From NCBI GenBank assembly GCA_958477465.1, contig CAUEFX010000080.1:1-14825 (forward strand): a stretch of DNA of 14,825 nucleotides, given 5' to 3'. Shown here piece by piece: positions 1 to 8,551 of this stretch. Position 1 is the stretch's first letter; every line of letters starts with the position of its first letter. A program made the translations under genes and the position numbers. The notes beneath the pieces were generated by a model. The model did no database searches. It was not told the DNA's origin and saw nothing but the letters and a program-made list of their open reading frames with translations. The DNA comes from an uncultured Bacteroides sp. Lineage in GTDB: Bacteria > Bacteroidota > Bacteroidia > Bacteroidales > Bacteroidaceae.

Positions 1-601
1 TTTTCTGGTGAAGACCATGGATACATGCATCCACGAAGTGATGGAAGTGTTCTTGCGCCCAGAGTTGGGAGGTCTTATCGTCGAGACCCTGAATACTGAC
101 AACATGTTGGTAGACTGCTTCGAGGGTCGTCACATGAATCCCGGTCACGCCATCGAGGCCATGTGGTTCATCATGGACCTTGGCAAACGTCTGAACCGTC
201 CTGAACTGATTGTCAAGGCCAAGGATACAGCACTGAGAATGCTGGAGTACGGCTGGGACAAAGAGTACAATGGCATCTTCTACTTCATGGACCGCAACGG
301 CTGTCCTCCCCAGGAACTGGAATGGGATCAAAAACTCTGGTGGGTACACATCGAGACACTCATCTCCACGATAAAGGGATACCGATTGACCGGTGACAAG
401 AAATGCCTGGAGTGGTTTGAACGTGTGCACGACTATACTTGGAAGCACTTCAAAGATACCGAATATCCTGAATGGTACGGCTACTTGAACCGTCGCGGTG
501 AGGTATTGCTCCCATTAAAGGGAGGCAAATGGAAAGGATGTTTCCATGTGCCCAGAGGACTTTATCAGTGCTGGCAGGTATTGGAAGAACTGTCAAAATA
601 G
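1..601 (+). CDS. AGE-family N-acylglucosamine 2-epimerase, C-terminal half (5' end outside window)
   Basis: Cytosolic epimerase expected to interconvert N-acylglucosamine and N-acylmannosamine, the step that brings sialic-acid-derived ManNAc into the GlcNAc pathway. The frame is open from the window edge (first full codon at base 2) to TAG at 599-601, giving about 199 residues. The family is usually near 400 residues, so roughly half is missing; the in-frame GTG at 8 and ATG at 17 are internal codons. Visible family motifs are GRHMNPGHAIEAMWF, whose last His (codon 146-148) matches one conserved catalytic His, and KGGKWKGCFHVPR near the C-terminus, whose His (codon 545-547) matches the second. 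The latter motif is typical of the renin-binding-protein type of GlcNAc 2-epimerase rather than cellobiose 2-epimerase. It is GC-richer than the SusC gene that follows and resembles the genes after 9392. A NanE role is likely but the substrate is not proven. Confidence 0.88.
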   Translation, partial: FLVKTMDTCIHEVMEVFLRPELGGLIVETLNTDNMLVDCFEGRHMNPGHAIEAMWFIMDLGKRLNRPELIVKAKDTALRMLEYGWDKEYNGIFYFMDRNGCPPQELEWDQKLWWVHIETLISTIKGYRLTGDKKCLEWFERVHDYTWKHFKDTEYPEWYGYLNRRGEVLLPLKGGKWKGCFHVPRGLYQCWQVLEELSK

Positions 602-620
602 ACTGCACCTATAGAATTTA

Positions 621-675
621 TATAAGTGAAAATATTGATTCTATTTACTTATAAACGGGACATTTATACAATTTG
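621..675 (+). promoter_or_regulatory. Dyad and weak Bacteroides-type promoter candidate upstream of susC-like gene
   Basis: The 108-base spacer 602-709 is very AT-rich. It holds an inverted repeat, TATAAGT (621-627) and ACTTATA (647-653), extendable imperfectly to 621-634 and 642-653. The right arm overlaps a possible -33 box TTTA (644-647). Nineteen bases downstream is TACAATTTG (667-675), one base longer than the Bacteroides -7 consensus TAnnTTTG. This would place transcription start about 30 bases before the ATG at 710. The dyad has no T-run, so an operator or mRNA hairpin is likelier than a terminator for the epimerase gene. This is motif matching by eye only. Confidence 0.3.
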
Positions 676-709
676 TTAAAATTATTTTCTAATATTAATT
701 AATCTATTT

Positions 710-3700
710 ATGGAAAACTATTTGCGACGTGGAAAGGTAGTCGTTGCTACCTCTCTTTTTTGCGGATTATTCAGCATAGGTAGTTCTTATACCTATGCAG
801 GAACTTCAGTACACAAAGCGGTTGAGGTTCTCCAACAGAATGTAAAGGTAAAAGGAACCGTTCTGGATGAGAATGGTCTTCCTATTCTTGGTGCGAATAT
901 CTTGGTTAAAGGTACGACTGTCGGTACAATCACTGATGTGGACGGTAACTTCAGCCTTGGGATACCATCTTCTGATGCCACTTTGGTAATCTCGTTCATT
1001 GGCTATAAAAATGTAGAGGTTCAGGCTAAAGATAATTTGCGTATCACCATGGAACCCGAAACAGAACAATTGAGCGAAATTGTGGTTACAGCCCTTGGTA
1101 TCAAACGTGAGAAAAAGGCCTTAGGATATGCCATGCAGGAAGTAAAGACGGATGCCATGCAGGAAAACAAATCCTTGAGTGTAGCCAACATGCTGCAAGG
1201 AAAGATCGCTGGTGTACAGATTTCGCAGTCCGGTGGTGGTATGGGCGGTTCAACCCGTATTGTTATGCGTGGTCTGAATTCTTTGAGTGGTAACAATCAG
1301 CCACTTTGGGTAGTGGATGGTATACCTATCAATGATGATGAACAAGATACTCCTAACCAGTATTCCGGAACAGATGTATCAGGAGCTGCTTCTCAGATCA
1401 ATCCGGAAGACATTGAAAGTATCTCTGTTTTGAAGGGAGCTAATGCTGCCGCCCTTTACGGTTCTCGTGCACAAAGCGGTGCCATCATCATTACAACTAA
1501 GAAAGGTAAGCAAGGGCAACCTTTGGAAATTGAGTACAACGGAAATTATGAGTTTACTACCATTTATGATCCTTATGATTATCAAAATGTGTATGGTCAA
1601 GGTTCTAATGGTGTCTTTAGTACCAGTGCCAAAAGCAGTTGGGGACCAAAGATGGAAGGTCAGATGGTAGATAATTGGCGTAATACTATTTATGGCGATA
1701 CGAGTTATGGCAAGATAGCATTGCTTCCTCAGAAAAACTACATCAAAGAATTCTATGAGACCGGTACTCAAATGTCAAACACAGTTACCGCTTCTGCCGG
1801 TACAGAACACTTGACCGGACGTCTTTCTTTCACTGATTCAAGGAATGACGGTATAACTCCCAATCATAGCATCAACCGTCAATACTATGATTTAAACACA
1901 GAATTCAAAAATAAGTGGTTGACAGTCGGAGCTAAAATTAATTTCATGCGTGAAAAGCGTAGAAACTCTCCTGCACAAGGTGAGTATGGATTAATGACTC
2001 AAATGATCTATCTGCCACGTGGTATCCGTATGGCCGATTTACGTGACAATCTCATCAATACAAATAACCGTGTCATCAACTGGTCCGGTCCTTCCGACCT
2101 TTATTCCAATCCTTATGGTATCGTCATGGACGAGAATGGCAATAAAAATACCCGTAACCGTTTACTCGGCCAGTTGAGAGCCTCTGTTCGTTTCACCGAT
2201 TACCTGTCTCTGACAGGACGTGTAGGCATGGACTACTATTCCAACAACTACAAGAAATCCACGCTTTACCTGCCTGACGGTTCCAATACTACAGGTCAGT
2301 ATTCTACTTCACGTAACAGTAATCAAGAGTTTAACGCTGATGCTATCTTAAACTTCAACAAGGCATTTGGAGACTTCTCCGTAACAGCTAATTTAGGTAC
2401 TTCTGTTTATAATGCAACATGGGAAGGCCTCTCTGCCGATGCCGGTGCCTTTGAGATTCCCGGATGGATTGCCATGAGTAACGGTGACAGACGTCAGGCT
2501 TATGAAAGCTACTCCAAGAAGGAAATTCAGTCAGTCTTTGGAAATGCCAGTGTAGGTTGGAAGAGTATGTTGTATTTGGATGTAACAGGACGTAATGACT
2601 GGTCTTCCACATTACCTGCTACCAACCGTTCTTACTTCTACCCTTCTGCCAGCTTAAGTGCCATCATTTCAGAGATGGTCAAGCTACCTGAAGTTATTGA
2701 CTACCTAAAGGTACGCGGTTCTTGGGCAATGGTTGGTAATGATACATCCCCCTACCAGTTGGCATACGTGTATTCCAGCACGACAAGTATGGTCAATGGT
2801 GGTTCTGTATTGGAAATGAAGTTACCGGACATTTCTCCGTTACGTGACCTGAAGCCAGAAAAAACCACTTCTTTCGAAATCGGTTTGGATTACCGTATGC
2901 TCAAAAACCGTTTGGGTATTGACTTTACTTACTATCGTTCTGAAACAACCAATCAGATCCTCAGTATCAGTACGCCCGTTACATCAGGTTTTACCCAAAA
3001 GACTATTAACGCCGGTAAAATGCAGAGCCACGGTATAGAATTGATGATTACAGGAACACCTATTCAAACCAAGGATTGGCAATGGGATTTAAATTTAAAT
3101 TGGGGTATGAACCGGACAGAATGTGCTGAATTATATTCTTCTATCTCACGCCACACACTGGGAAGCACCCGTATCGCTTCTGTCGTTGTAGAAAATGGCG
3201 GTAAGTTCGGTGATATCGTTGCCAATAATGCCTTTAAACGTGATGGATCAGGTAATATTCTTATTGACGAGAATGGACTTCCTATAAAAGAGACGGATAA
3301 AATAATCGGTAATATGATGCCTGATTGGACAGGATCTATCGGCACCAACTTACGTTGGAAAGATCTGTCTTTCTCAGCATTGGTTGATATCCGCTACGGT
3401 GGTAATTTCATCTCAATGACAGATAACTATGCTACGCTGAGCGGAAATTCAGCACGTTCATTGGAAGGTCGTGACGGTATGGTCGTAAAAGGTATTGTTG
3501 AATCTACAGGCCAGCCTAATACCAAAGAAATCACTGCAGAGGAATACTGGAACAATGTGGCCGGTTCCAACGGTGTAGCTGAAGCCTTTATGTATGATGC
3601 CACTTATGTGAAACTGCGTGAGCTTTCTTTGGGTTGGAACCTACCTAAATTATGGTTGAGAAATACACCGCTGAAGTCTGTGAAAGTTTCTGCCGTAGCA

Positions 3701-3841
3701 CGCGATTTGTTCTACATATACAAAGACGCTCCTGTGAATGCAGAATCTGCAATTTCCCGACAGGATTATGCACAAGCATTTGAATATGCCTCTATGCCGC
3801 CGACACGTACATTCGGTTTCTCTTTAAATGTTAAATTCTAA
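710..3841 (+). CDS. SusC/RagA-like TonB-dependent outer-membrane transporter
   Basis: Outer-membrane beta-barrel that imports glycans or other ligands with TonB energy, working with the SusD-like lipoprotein encoded immediately downstream. The 1043 residues are the usual SusC length. In order: signal peptide (cleavage likely after A30 in YTYAG), a carboxypeptidase-regulatory-like beta-sandwich at about 47-115 (VKGTVLDENGLPILGANI), a TonB-box-like SEIVVTALG at 122-130, the plug at about 132-265 with PLWVVDGIPI and ALYGSRAQSGAIIITTKKG, then the barrel ending in a terminal aromatic (SLNVKF). There is no N-terminal STN domain, so direct coupling to a FecR/ECF sigma pair is not expected. The ATG at 710 is the only start that leaves a complete signal peptide. 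The stop lies 13 bases before the preferred susD start, so the two are surely co-transcribed. Ligand cannot be deduced; the gene is AT-rich compared with the upstream epimerase. Confidence 0.96.
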   Translation: MENYLRRGKVVVATSLFCGLFSIGSSYTYAGTSVHKAVEVLQQNVKVKGTVLDENGLPILGANILVKGTTVGTITDVDGNFSLGIPSSDATLVISFIGYKNVEVQAKDNLRITMEPETEQLSEIVVTALGIKREKKALGYAMQEVKTDAMQENKSLSVANMLQGKIAGVQISQSGGGMGGSTRIVMRGLNSLSGNNQPLWVVDGIPINDDEQDTPNQYSGTDVSGAASQINPEDIESISVLKGANAAALYGSRAQSGAIIITTKKGKQGQPLEIEYNGNYEFTTIYDPYDYQNVYGQGSNGVFSTSAKSSWGPKMEGQMVDNWRNTIYGDTSYGKIALLPQKNYIKEFYETGTQMSNTVTASAGTEHLTGRLSFTDSRNDGITPNHSINRQYYDLNTEFKNKWLTVGAKINFMREKRRNSPAQGEYGLMTQMIYLPRGIRMADLRDNLINTNNRVINWSGPSDLYSNPYGIVMDENGNKNTRNRLLGQLRASVRFTDYLSLTGRVGMDYYSNNYKKSTLYLPDGSNTTGQYSTSRNSNQEFNADAILNFNKAFGDFSVTANLGTSVYNATWEGLSADAGAFEIPGWIAMSNGDRRQAYESYSKKEIQSVFGNASVGWKSMLYLDVTGRNDWSSTLPATNRSYFYPSASLSAIISEMVKLPEVIDYLKVRGSWAMVGNDTSPYQLAYVYSSTTSMVNGGSVLEMKLPDISPLRDLKPEKTTSFEIGLDYRMLKNRLGIDFTYYRSETTNQILSISTPVTSGFTQKTINAGKMQSHGIELMITGTPIQTKDWQWDLNLNWGMNRTECAELYSSISRHTLGSTRIASVVVENGGKFGDIVANNAFKRDGSGNILIDENGLPIKETDKIIGNMMPDWTGSIGTNLRWKDLSFSALVDIRYGGNFISMTDNYATLSGNSARSLEGRDGMVVKGIVESTGQPNTKEITAEEYWNNVAGSNGVAEAFMYDATYVKLRELSLGWNLPKLWLRNTPLKSVKVSAVARDLFYIYKDAPVNAESAISRQDYAQAFEYASMPPTRTFGFSLNVKF

Positions 3842-3854
3842 AACAACACGGAAT

Positions 3855-5477
3855 ATGAAATTAAATAAGCAAATCATAATAGGCTGTTTGACACTACTTC
3901 CTTTGACAGCTTGCACAGACCGTTTTGATGATATGAACACCGATCCATCATCATTGGTATCTGTTAGTCCGGCATATATTCTGCCATATATACAAGAAAC
4001 TGGAGTAAACCTTGATTCCGGTCCATATCAACGCGGTGACAATTTGCACTCACAATTCTACTGCCAATTTTTTGCGAACACAGTAGGTTCCTGGACTTCC
4101 GGCAGATATGGATATAATGACGGTTGGGCACAGGCCGGTTTTTTGGAACCTTACTACCTGACTTTGAAACACCTGAAAGTCATTAAGGAATTGGCTGCCG
4201 AGAATCCTGCTTATACTAATCTCTATCAGATGGCCCGTATCACGGTGGCTTACGGTACTATTGGCATGACGGATCTTTTTGGAGATATACCTTATTTCAA
4301 TGCTGCCACAGGAGACATTTCTCCCAAGTATGATAGCCAAAAAAGCATCTATTACGATGTGTTCGAAGAGTTAAAAGAGGCCGCCGACATTTTGGGACAG
4401 AACCTAAGCGGACAAGAGCCGTTGAGTGACAACAATGACTTGATTTATTCCGGTGACTCTCAAAAATGGATTAAATTCGCCAACTCTCTGCGCCTACGTT
4501 ATGCAATGCGTTTATCCTATATCGATGCAGCCAAGGCAAAAGCCGAAGCAGAATCTGCAATTGCTGCCGGTGTAATGACAAGCAATGATGATAATGCCTA
4601 TGTTCGGGTAACGGCTTCCGGTAGTTGGGGACACCCACTCTATATGATATGTACATGGAACTGCTTCACCATGAGTAAGACCATGGAACAGATCTTGAAA
4701 CAGAGCAGTACAGTTGCCGATCCCCGTATGCCATTGTGGTTCGGTTATAGCAAAGGATGGTGGGACAATCAAAAGAATCCTAACCCCTCTTACAAGGGAG
4801 AAGCCTTTCAAGGTGTACCCAACGGCTTGACAGCTACTAAGATCTTGGAACAAGATAATGACGGTTGGGCAGCAAACGATCCTGATAACAATTCTTGTGT
4901 ATATGGTCTTCAGGCTTTCCCGACTTGGAATACCGAAGGAACTTTAGGTCCTGTAAAGGTTGCCTTGGACTTTAAAGTGATGAACTTTGCCGAAGTTTGC
5001 CAGTTGAAAGCTGAAGCTGCTCTCCGTGGTTGGAACGGTGCAGGTGATGCAAAGAGTAACTACGAAGCAGGTATTCGCGCTTCATTTGCCGAAGAGCGTA
5101 TACCGGTAGATGCTTCTCTTTACTCTACTAACAATGATGAGACTTACATCACTACCGGTAAAGTGGCATGGGTAGAGTCAGCTTCTGATGAGGAGAAGTT
5201 GGAACGTATCATTACACAAAAGTGGTTGTCTCTTTATCCCAATGGTATTGAAGCTTGGGCAGAGTGCCGTCGTACCGGCTATCCCAAACTGACTCCCATT
5301 TTCCAAAGTGAAGAACCCTCTATCAATCCGGCCAACGGTGAATTCATTAAGAAAATCCGCTACTGTGATGCTGAATATAGAGATAACGCCGCAAATGCCG
5401 GAGATCCTTCTCTCAACCAAGGTCAGGGTGATGGTATGAACGTACGTGTATGGTGGGATACCAGCCGCTATAAATAA
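3855..5477 (+). CDS. SusD/RagB-like nutrient-binding outer-membrane lipoprotein
   Basis: Surface lipoprotein that caps the SusC barrel and captures ligand. I choose the ATG at 3855, giving 540 residues, over an in-frame ATG at 3828 inside the susC end. From 3855 the protein begins with a proper lipoprotein signal, with lipobox LTAC and lipidated C20. The residues after the Cys (TDRFDD) are acidic, as expected for Bacteroidetes surface export. Family hallmarks are the MNTDPS start after the lipobox, TDLFGDIPYFNA at about 139-150, WIKFANSLRLRYAMRL in the middle, and KWLSLYPNGIEAWAECRRTG near the end. The sequence type fits the SusD/RagB lipoprotein families with helical TPR-like scaffold. It is followed after 33 bases by a strong terminator-like hairpin, so the SusC/SusD transcript may largely end here. 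Ligand is unknown. Confidence 0.94.
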   Translation: MKLNKQIIIGCLTLLPLTACTDRFDDMNTDPSSLVSVSPAYILPYIQETGVNLDSGPYQRGDNLHSQFYCQFFANTVGSWTSGRYGYNDGWAQAGFLEPYYLTLKHLKVIKELAAENPAYTNLYQMARITVAYGTIGMTDLFGDIPYFNAATGDISPKYDSQKSIYYDVFEELKEAADILGQNLSGQEPLSDNNDLIYSGDSQKWIKFANSLRLRYAMRLSYIDAAKAKAEAESAIAAGVMTSNDDNAYVRVTASGSWGHPLYMICTWNCFTMSKTMEQILKQSSTVADPRMPLWFGYSKGWWDNQKNPNPSYKGEAFQGVPNGLTATKILEQDNDGWAANDPDNNSCVYGLQAFPTWNTEGTLGPVKVALDFKVMNFAEVCQLKAEAALRGWNGAGDAKSNYEAGIRASFAEERIPVDASLYSTNNDETYITTGKVAWVESASDEEKLERIITQKWLSLYPNGIEAWAECRRTGYPKLTPIFQSEEPSINPANGEFIKKIRYCDAEYRDNAANAGDPSLNQGQGDGMNVRVWWDTSRYK

Positions 5478-5510
5478 AGGTTCTAACAAATTAGTTTGAC
5501 ATATACAATT

Positions 5511-5562
5511 AGAGGAACCACCTTGAAGATGCTCGCTCCCCGATAGGCGGTTCCTCTTTTTT
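5511..5562 (+). terminator. Rho-independent terminator-like hairpin after susD-like gene
   Basis: AGAGGAACC (5511-5519) pairs perfectly with GGTTCCTCT (5549-5557). After one A/C mismatch two more pairs follow (CC with GG at 5546-5547). The loop is about 23 bases and the stem runs straight into T's at 5557-5562. The downstream ORF starts only 17 bases after the T-run, leaving no room for an ordinary promoter between them. The hairpin is therefore probably a partial, intra-operon terminator that keeps SusC/SusD expression above that of the enzyme genes. It could instead be an mRNA-stabilising 3' hairpin. Confidence 0.75.
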
Positions 5563-5579
5563 CTATAAATTCTGATACC

Positions 5580-6857
5580 ATGAACATACGATTTATAACA
5601 AGGTACAGTTTTCTATCTATATTCTTACTCACAGCCTTCGCGTCCTTGTCTGCTCATACGGCTCAGTTACCTATACGTGCCTCCTTTATTCAACCCCATC
5701 TGTTTGCAAAGTGGGATGATAGTCAGTGGCAAGAAGAATTCACTCATTTAAAGGAAGCAGGTATGGATATGTTGATATTCATGCATACAGTCCTTTCCTC
5801 AGAACAAGGAACAATCGCATTCTACCCCTCACAACTGGAAGGAGTGGAAAGCTCAGAGAATGATTTAATGGAAAATTGTCTGCGTAATGCCCGGCAAGCC
5901 GGATTTAAAGTTATTATAGGGCTGAACTTCGACGAACGTTGGTGGAAGCCTGAAACTTGGGACCGGAAATGGCTGACCGGGCAAATGGAGTTTGGAAATA
6001 AAGTTGCGGCAGAATTGATAGAACGATATAAAAGCCGCTATCCTGATACGATGTATGGTTGGTATTGGGTATGGGAACTCATTGATTCTTATTGTAAATC
6101 CCCTCTTTTAAGAGAATATCTGGTATCAGCACTGAATATCAATCTGGATTTTCTCCACACACAGACACCTGATATGCCTATACTGCTTTCCCCTTTTATG
6201 AACAGTACGCAGAGCACGAAGGAATCTTGTGCCGAGGTATGGCAGTATATATTGTCAAACGGACACTTTGCCGATGGGGATATTTTTGCTCCACAAGACT
6301 GTGTAGGCTCCGGTTTCCTGAAAGCAGAGGAAGCTCCACAATGGTTTGAAGCCCTTTCCAAAATAATCCCTACAACTCCGAAAATCCAATTCTGGGGTAA
6401 TGTAGAGTTGTTTGATCAGCGCTTTTGGACAACAGCTACACTTGCGCGGCTGAAACGGCAGATAGATGCACTTCGTCCTTATGTCTCGAACTTTATATCA
6501 TTTGCTTATAGCCATTACTATAGTCCACGCTCAAGAAACCCTATGATACATCGCGCTTATGTATATTATATGAAGACAGGAACACTTCCTAATGTACCTA
6601 TACCGCCTGCCGTGGATAGTTTACGTATGGAGACAGATGCCGGAAAGCAATATCTGACATGGAAAGCACCGACAGACAGATCAGCCATCATGGGATATAG
6701 AGTGTATCGGAACGGTATGCTGATAGATGATGTGCAGCCTAAACAGGAAGAAGTATATTTTCGCTCGGATAAGACCGGTGAGGAGAAAGGTGTATATGTT
6801 GTAACAGCCTACAATGTATGTGGCAAGGAAGCGCCACCTGTAAGTATCGTATGGTAG
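5580..6857 (+). CDS. DUF4434-type putative glycoside hydrolase with C-terminal FN3-like domain
   Basis: Secreted protein of 425 residues with a signal peptide (about 1-28, ASLSAHTAQ) and no lipobox Cys, so periplasmic or exported. Residues about 32-330 look like a TIM-barrel of the DUF4434 family: SFIQPHLFAKWDDSQWQEEF at the first strand, EAGMDMLIFMH, then GFKVIIGLNFDERWW. Candidate catalytic acids by analogy with clan GH-A barrels are E166 in WYWVWELID and E276 in WGNVELFD; this assignment is inference. Residues about 340-425 form a fibronectin-type-III-like module (SLRMETDAGKQYLTWKAP, GYRVYRNGMLI). It follows the SusD terminator by 17 bases and precedes the metallophosphoesterase by 62. No activity can be named; it may act on the glycan part of whatever SusC/SusD import. 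Confidence 0.75.
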   Translation: MNIRFITRYSFLSIFLLTAFASLSAHTAQLPIRASFIQPHLFAKWDDSQWQEEFTHLKEAGMDMLIFMHTVLSSEQGTIAFYPSQLEGVESSENDLMENCLRNARQAGFKVIIGLNFDERWWKPETWDRKWLTGQMEFGNKVAAELIERYKSRYPDTMYGWYWVWELIDSYCKSPLLREYLVSALNINLDFLHTQTPDMPILLSPFMNSTQSTKESCAEVWQYILSNGHFADGDIFAPQDCVGSGFLKAEEAPQWFEALSKIIPTTPKIQFWGNVELFDQRFWTTATLARLKRQIDALRPYVSNFISFAYSHYYSPRSRNPMIHRAYVYYMKTGTLPNVPIPPAVDSLRMETDAGKQYLTWKAPTDRSAIMGYRVYRNGMLIDDVQPKQEEVYFRSDKTGEEKGVYVVTAYNVCGKEAPPVSIVW

Positions 6858-6919
6858 GGTCTCAAAGACTATAGGATATGATTCGATAAATACAAATATA
6901 AACGCAAAATATAAAGAGT

Positions 6920-8356
6920 ATGAAAGGATTTTGTTTATTACAATTTTTGTTGTTGAGTGTTATGGTAATGGCTCAGCCCCGAAAGGCTACTCACGACTTG
7001 AGAGGGCGAGTGATGTGTGAAGGCCGTGGTGTACCCGGTGTAGTGGTAACAGACGGAGTGGATTGTGCATTGACTGATAAAGATGGGGCATATTGGTTGG
7101 AGAGTAAACGTGATGTGCGTCATGTCTATCTTAGTACACCGGCCGGATATTTAACAGCCTGCAAAGAGAAGACCATTCCTCAGTTTTATCAATCAGTAGA
7201 TCAAAGTCAACCGAAGGATAGCTATGATTTTGAGTTGATAAAGAACAAACTGGATGATACAAAACACATTTTTGCAGTGCAAACCGATGTACAGGCAACC
7301 TCTATGAATGACATAAAGGGATATGCCGCTTACTTGAAGGACATGAATGCCTATTTAGCTGGCTATCGCGGAAAACGTGAGATGTTCTCTATTGATTGTG
7401 GAGACATAGTGGGAGACTCCCCACAACTTTTTCCCGCTTATATTGATACGGTACAGGCTCTTGATTTGCCCATTTATCGGGCTATAGGTAATCATGACAT
7501 GACTTACGGTGGGCGTACCTTTGAATACTCTTATCAAAAATTCGAAGAACTGTTCGGTCCCGTTTACTACTCCTTCAATAAGGGGAAAGCCCACTACATC
7601 GTCATAGATAACTGCTTTTATGTAAATCGTGACTATCAATATATCGGTTATATAGATGAGCGTACTTTCCGTTGGTTGGAACAAGATCTTTCCTATGTGC
7701 CTGACGATCATTTGGTTTTTCTTATTGCACACATTCCTTCTTCATTGTCTAAGGAGTTGTCCTACAACTCGTATACACTTGATGAGACGACCAATATATC
7801 CGCTCTGTTTAAACTGCTACAGAAACATCAGACACATTTTATCTCCGGACATACGCACTTCAACCTCAATATCTGTTTCAATGACAGCCTGATGGAACAC
7901 AATACTGCTGCTGTATGTGGTATCTGGTGGAAAGCCTCCATCTGCATGGACGGCACTCCTGTCGGTTATGGAGTTTATGAGGTCGATGGCAATCAAGTAC
8001 GATGGGAATACAAAAGCGTCGGTTATCCGATAGAGCATCAGTATCGTGTCTATCCTGTAGGCAGCAGTCAGGAATACCCACAGGATGTAATAGTCAATGT
8101 ATGGAATTGGGATGACCAATGGCGCGTGGAGCTATGGGAAAACGGACGGTCGATGGGAGAAATGACCCGCTTTACCGGATACGACCCTCAAGCCCATGAA
8201 ATCTGTTCTGATAAGGAGCGTGTAGTCTATGATTGGATTAGTCCGGTCGAAACCGGTCATCTTTTTCGTGCTACTCCCCAAAAGGCAGATTCGCATCTTG
8301 AAGTGTGGGTAACAGACCGCTTTGGGCATACCTATATACAAGAGGTCAAGAAGTAG
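6920..8356 (+). CDS. Secreted calcineurin-like metallophosphoesterase with N- and C-terminal extension domains
   Basis: Predicted phosphomonoesterase or phosphodiesterase of the binuclear-metal calcineurin superfamily, 478 residues. A signal peptide (about 1-18, ending VMA) precedes an N-terminal beta-sandwich of the MetallophosN / carboxypeptidase-regulatory kind (about 25-110, DLRGRVMCEGRGVPGVVV). The catalytic domain (about 115-318) shows D123-x-Q125, GDIVGD (161-166), GNHD (190-193), H271 in AHIPSS and GHTH (310-313). The first motif has Gln where most superfamily members have His (DxH). The remaining 160 residues match the MetallophosC type of C-terminal domain. There is no lipobox, so it is probably periplasmic. 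It lies 62 bases after the DUF4434 gene; the next gene also encodes a phosphoesterase-type enzyme but is separated by an inverted-repeat element. Substrate is not evident. Confidence 0.88.
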   Translation: MKGFCLLQFLLLSVMVMAQPRKATHDLRGRVMCEGRGVPGVVVTDGVDCALTDKDGAYWLESKRDVRHVYLSTPAGYLTACKEKTIPQFYQSVDQSQPKDSYDFELIKNKLDDTKHIFAVQTDVQATSMNDIKGYAAYLKDMNAYLAGYRGKREMFSIDCGDIVGDSPQLFPAYIDTVQALDLPIYRAIGNHDMTYGGRTFEYSYQKFEELFGPVYYSFNKGKAHYIVIDNCFYVNRDYQYIGYIDERTFRWLEQDLSYVPDDHLVFLIAHIPSSLSKELSYNSYTLDETTNISALFKLLQKHQTHFISGHTHFNLNICFNDSLMEHNTAAVCGIWWKASICMDGTPVGYGVYEVDGNQVRWEYKSVGYPIEHQYRVYPVGSSQEYPQDVIVNVWNWDDQWRVELWENGRSMGEMTRFTGYDPQAHEICSDKERVVYDWISPVETGHLFRATPQKADSHLEVWVTDRFGHTYIQEVKK

Positions 8357-8398
8357 TTACCTTAATAAAAAAACAGTATATACTTTCATAACAAAAAT

Positions 8399-8499
8399 TT
8401 AGAGCCTGTTTAAATTTTGCTCAGCATTCTTTTGAGAGTTATTTTGGAACTCCAAAAAACTGATAAAACTTTTAAAGGGGAAATTTAAACAGGTTCTTA
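8399..8499. mobile_element. MITE-like non-autonomous element, 95 bp, with 16-bp terminal inverted repeats and TTA duplication
   Basis: GAGCCTGTTTAAATTT (8402-8417) is matched, inverted, by AAATTTAAACAGGTTC (8481-8496), 15 of 16 bases. The unit is flanked directly by TTA at 8399-8401 and at 8497-8499, a plausible 3-bp target-site duplication. The interior is also palindromic: TTTTGGA (8442-8448) and TCCAAAA (8451-8457) around a 2-base loop, with partial pairing between. The whole element can fold as one long imperfect hairpin. It has no coding capacity. Ends beginning GAG with a TNA duplication recall the IS1031 group of the IS5 family (from memory, not checked). It sits in the 195-base spacer between the two phosphoesterase genes and could act as a transcript-processing or termination signal. 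Confidence 0.65.
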
Positions 8500-8551
8500 T
8501 TATTAATGAATTATCCAACTTGGTTCGTTTTTTGAGTAAAAAATTAGAAAT

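Noticed and set aside
3828..3854. Earlier in-frame ATG for the SusD-like gene overlapping the susC end
   Set aside because: It would add nine polar residues before the lipoprotein signal peptide; the ATG at 3855 gives a normal signal and spacing.
5478..5519. Alternative pairing of AGGTTCT (5478-5484) with AGGAACC (5513-5519) as a riboswitch-like switch with the terminator
   Set aside because: Only about five contiguous pairs form and there is no other conserved structure, so it is too weak to claim.
8402..8496. Reading the inverted repeat as a simple intrinsic terminator
   Set aside because: The arms are far apart, no T-run follows the 3' arm, and the flanking TTA duplication fits a mobile element better. 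A secondary effect on transcription remains possible.
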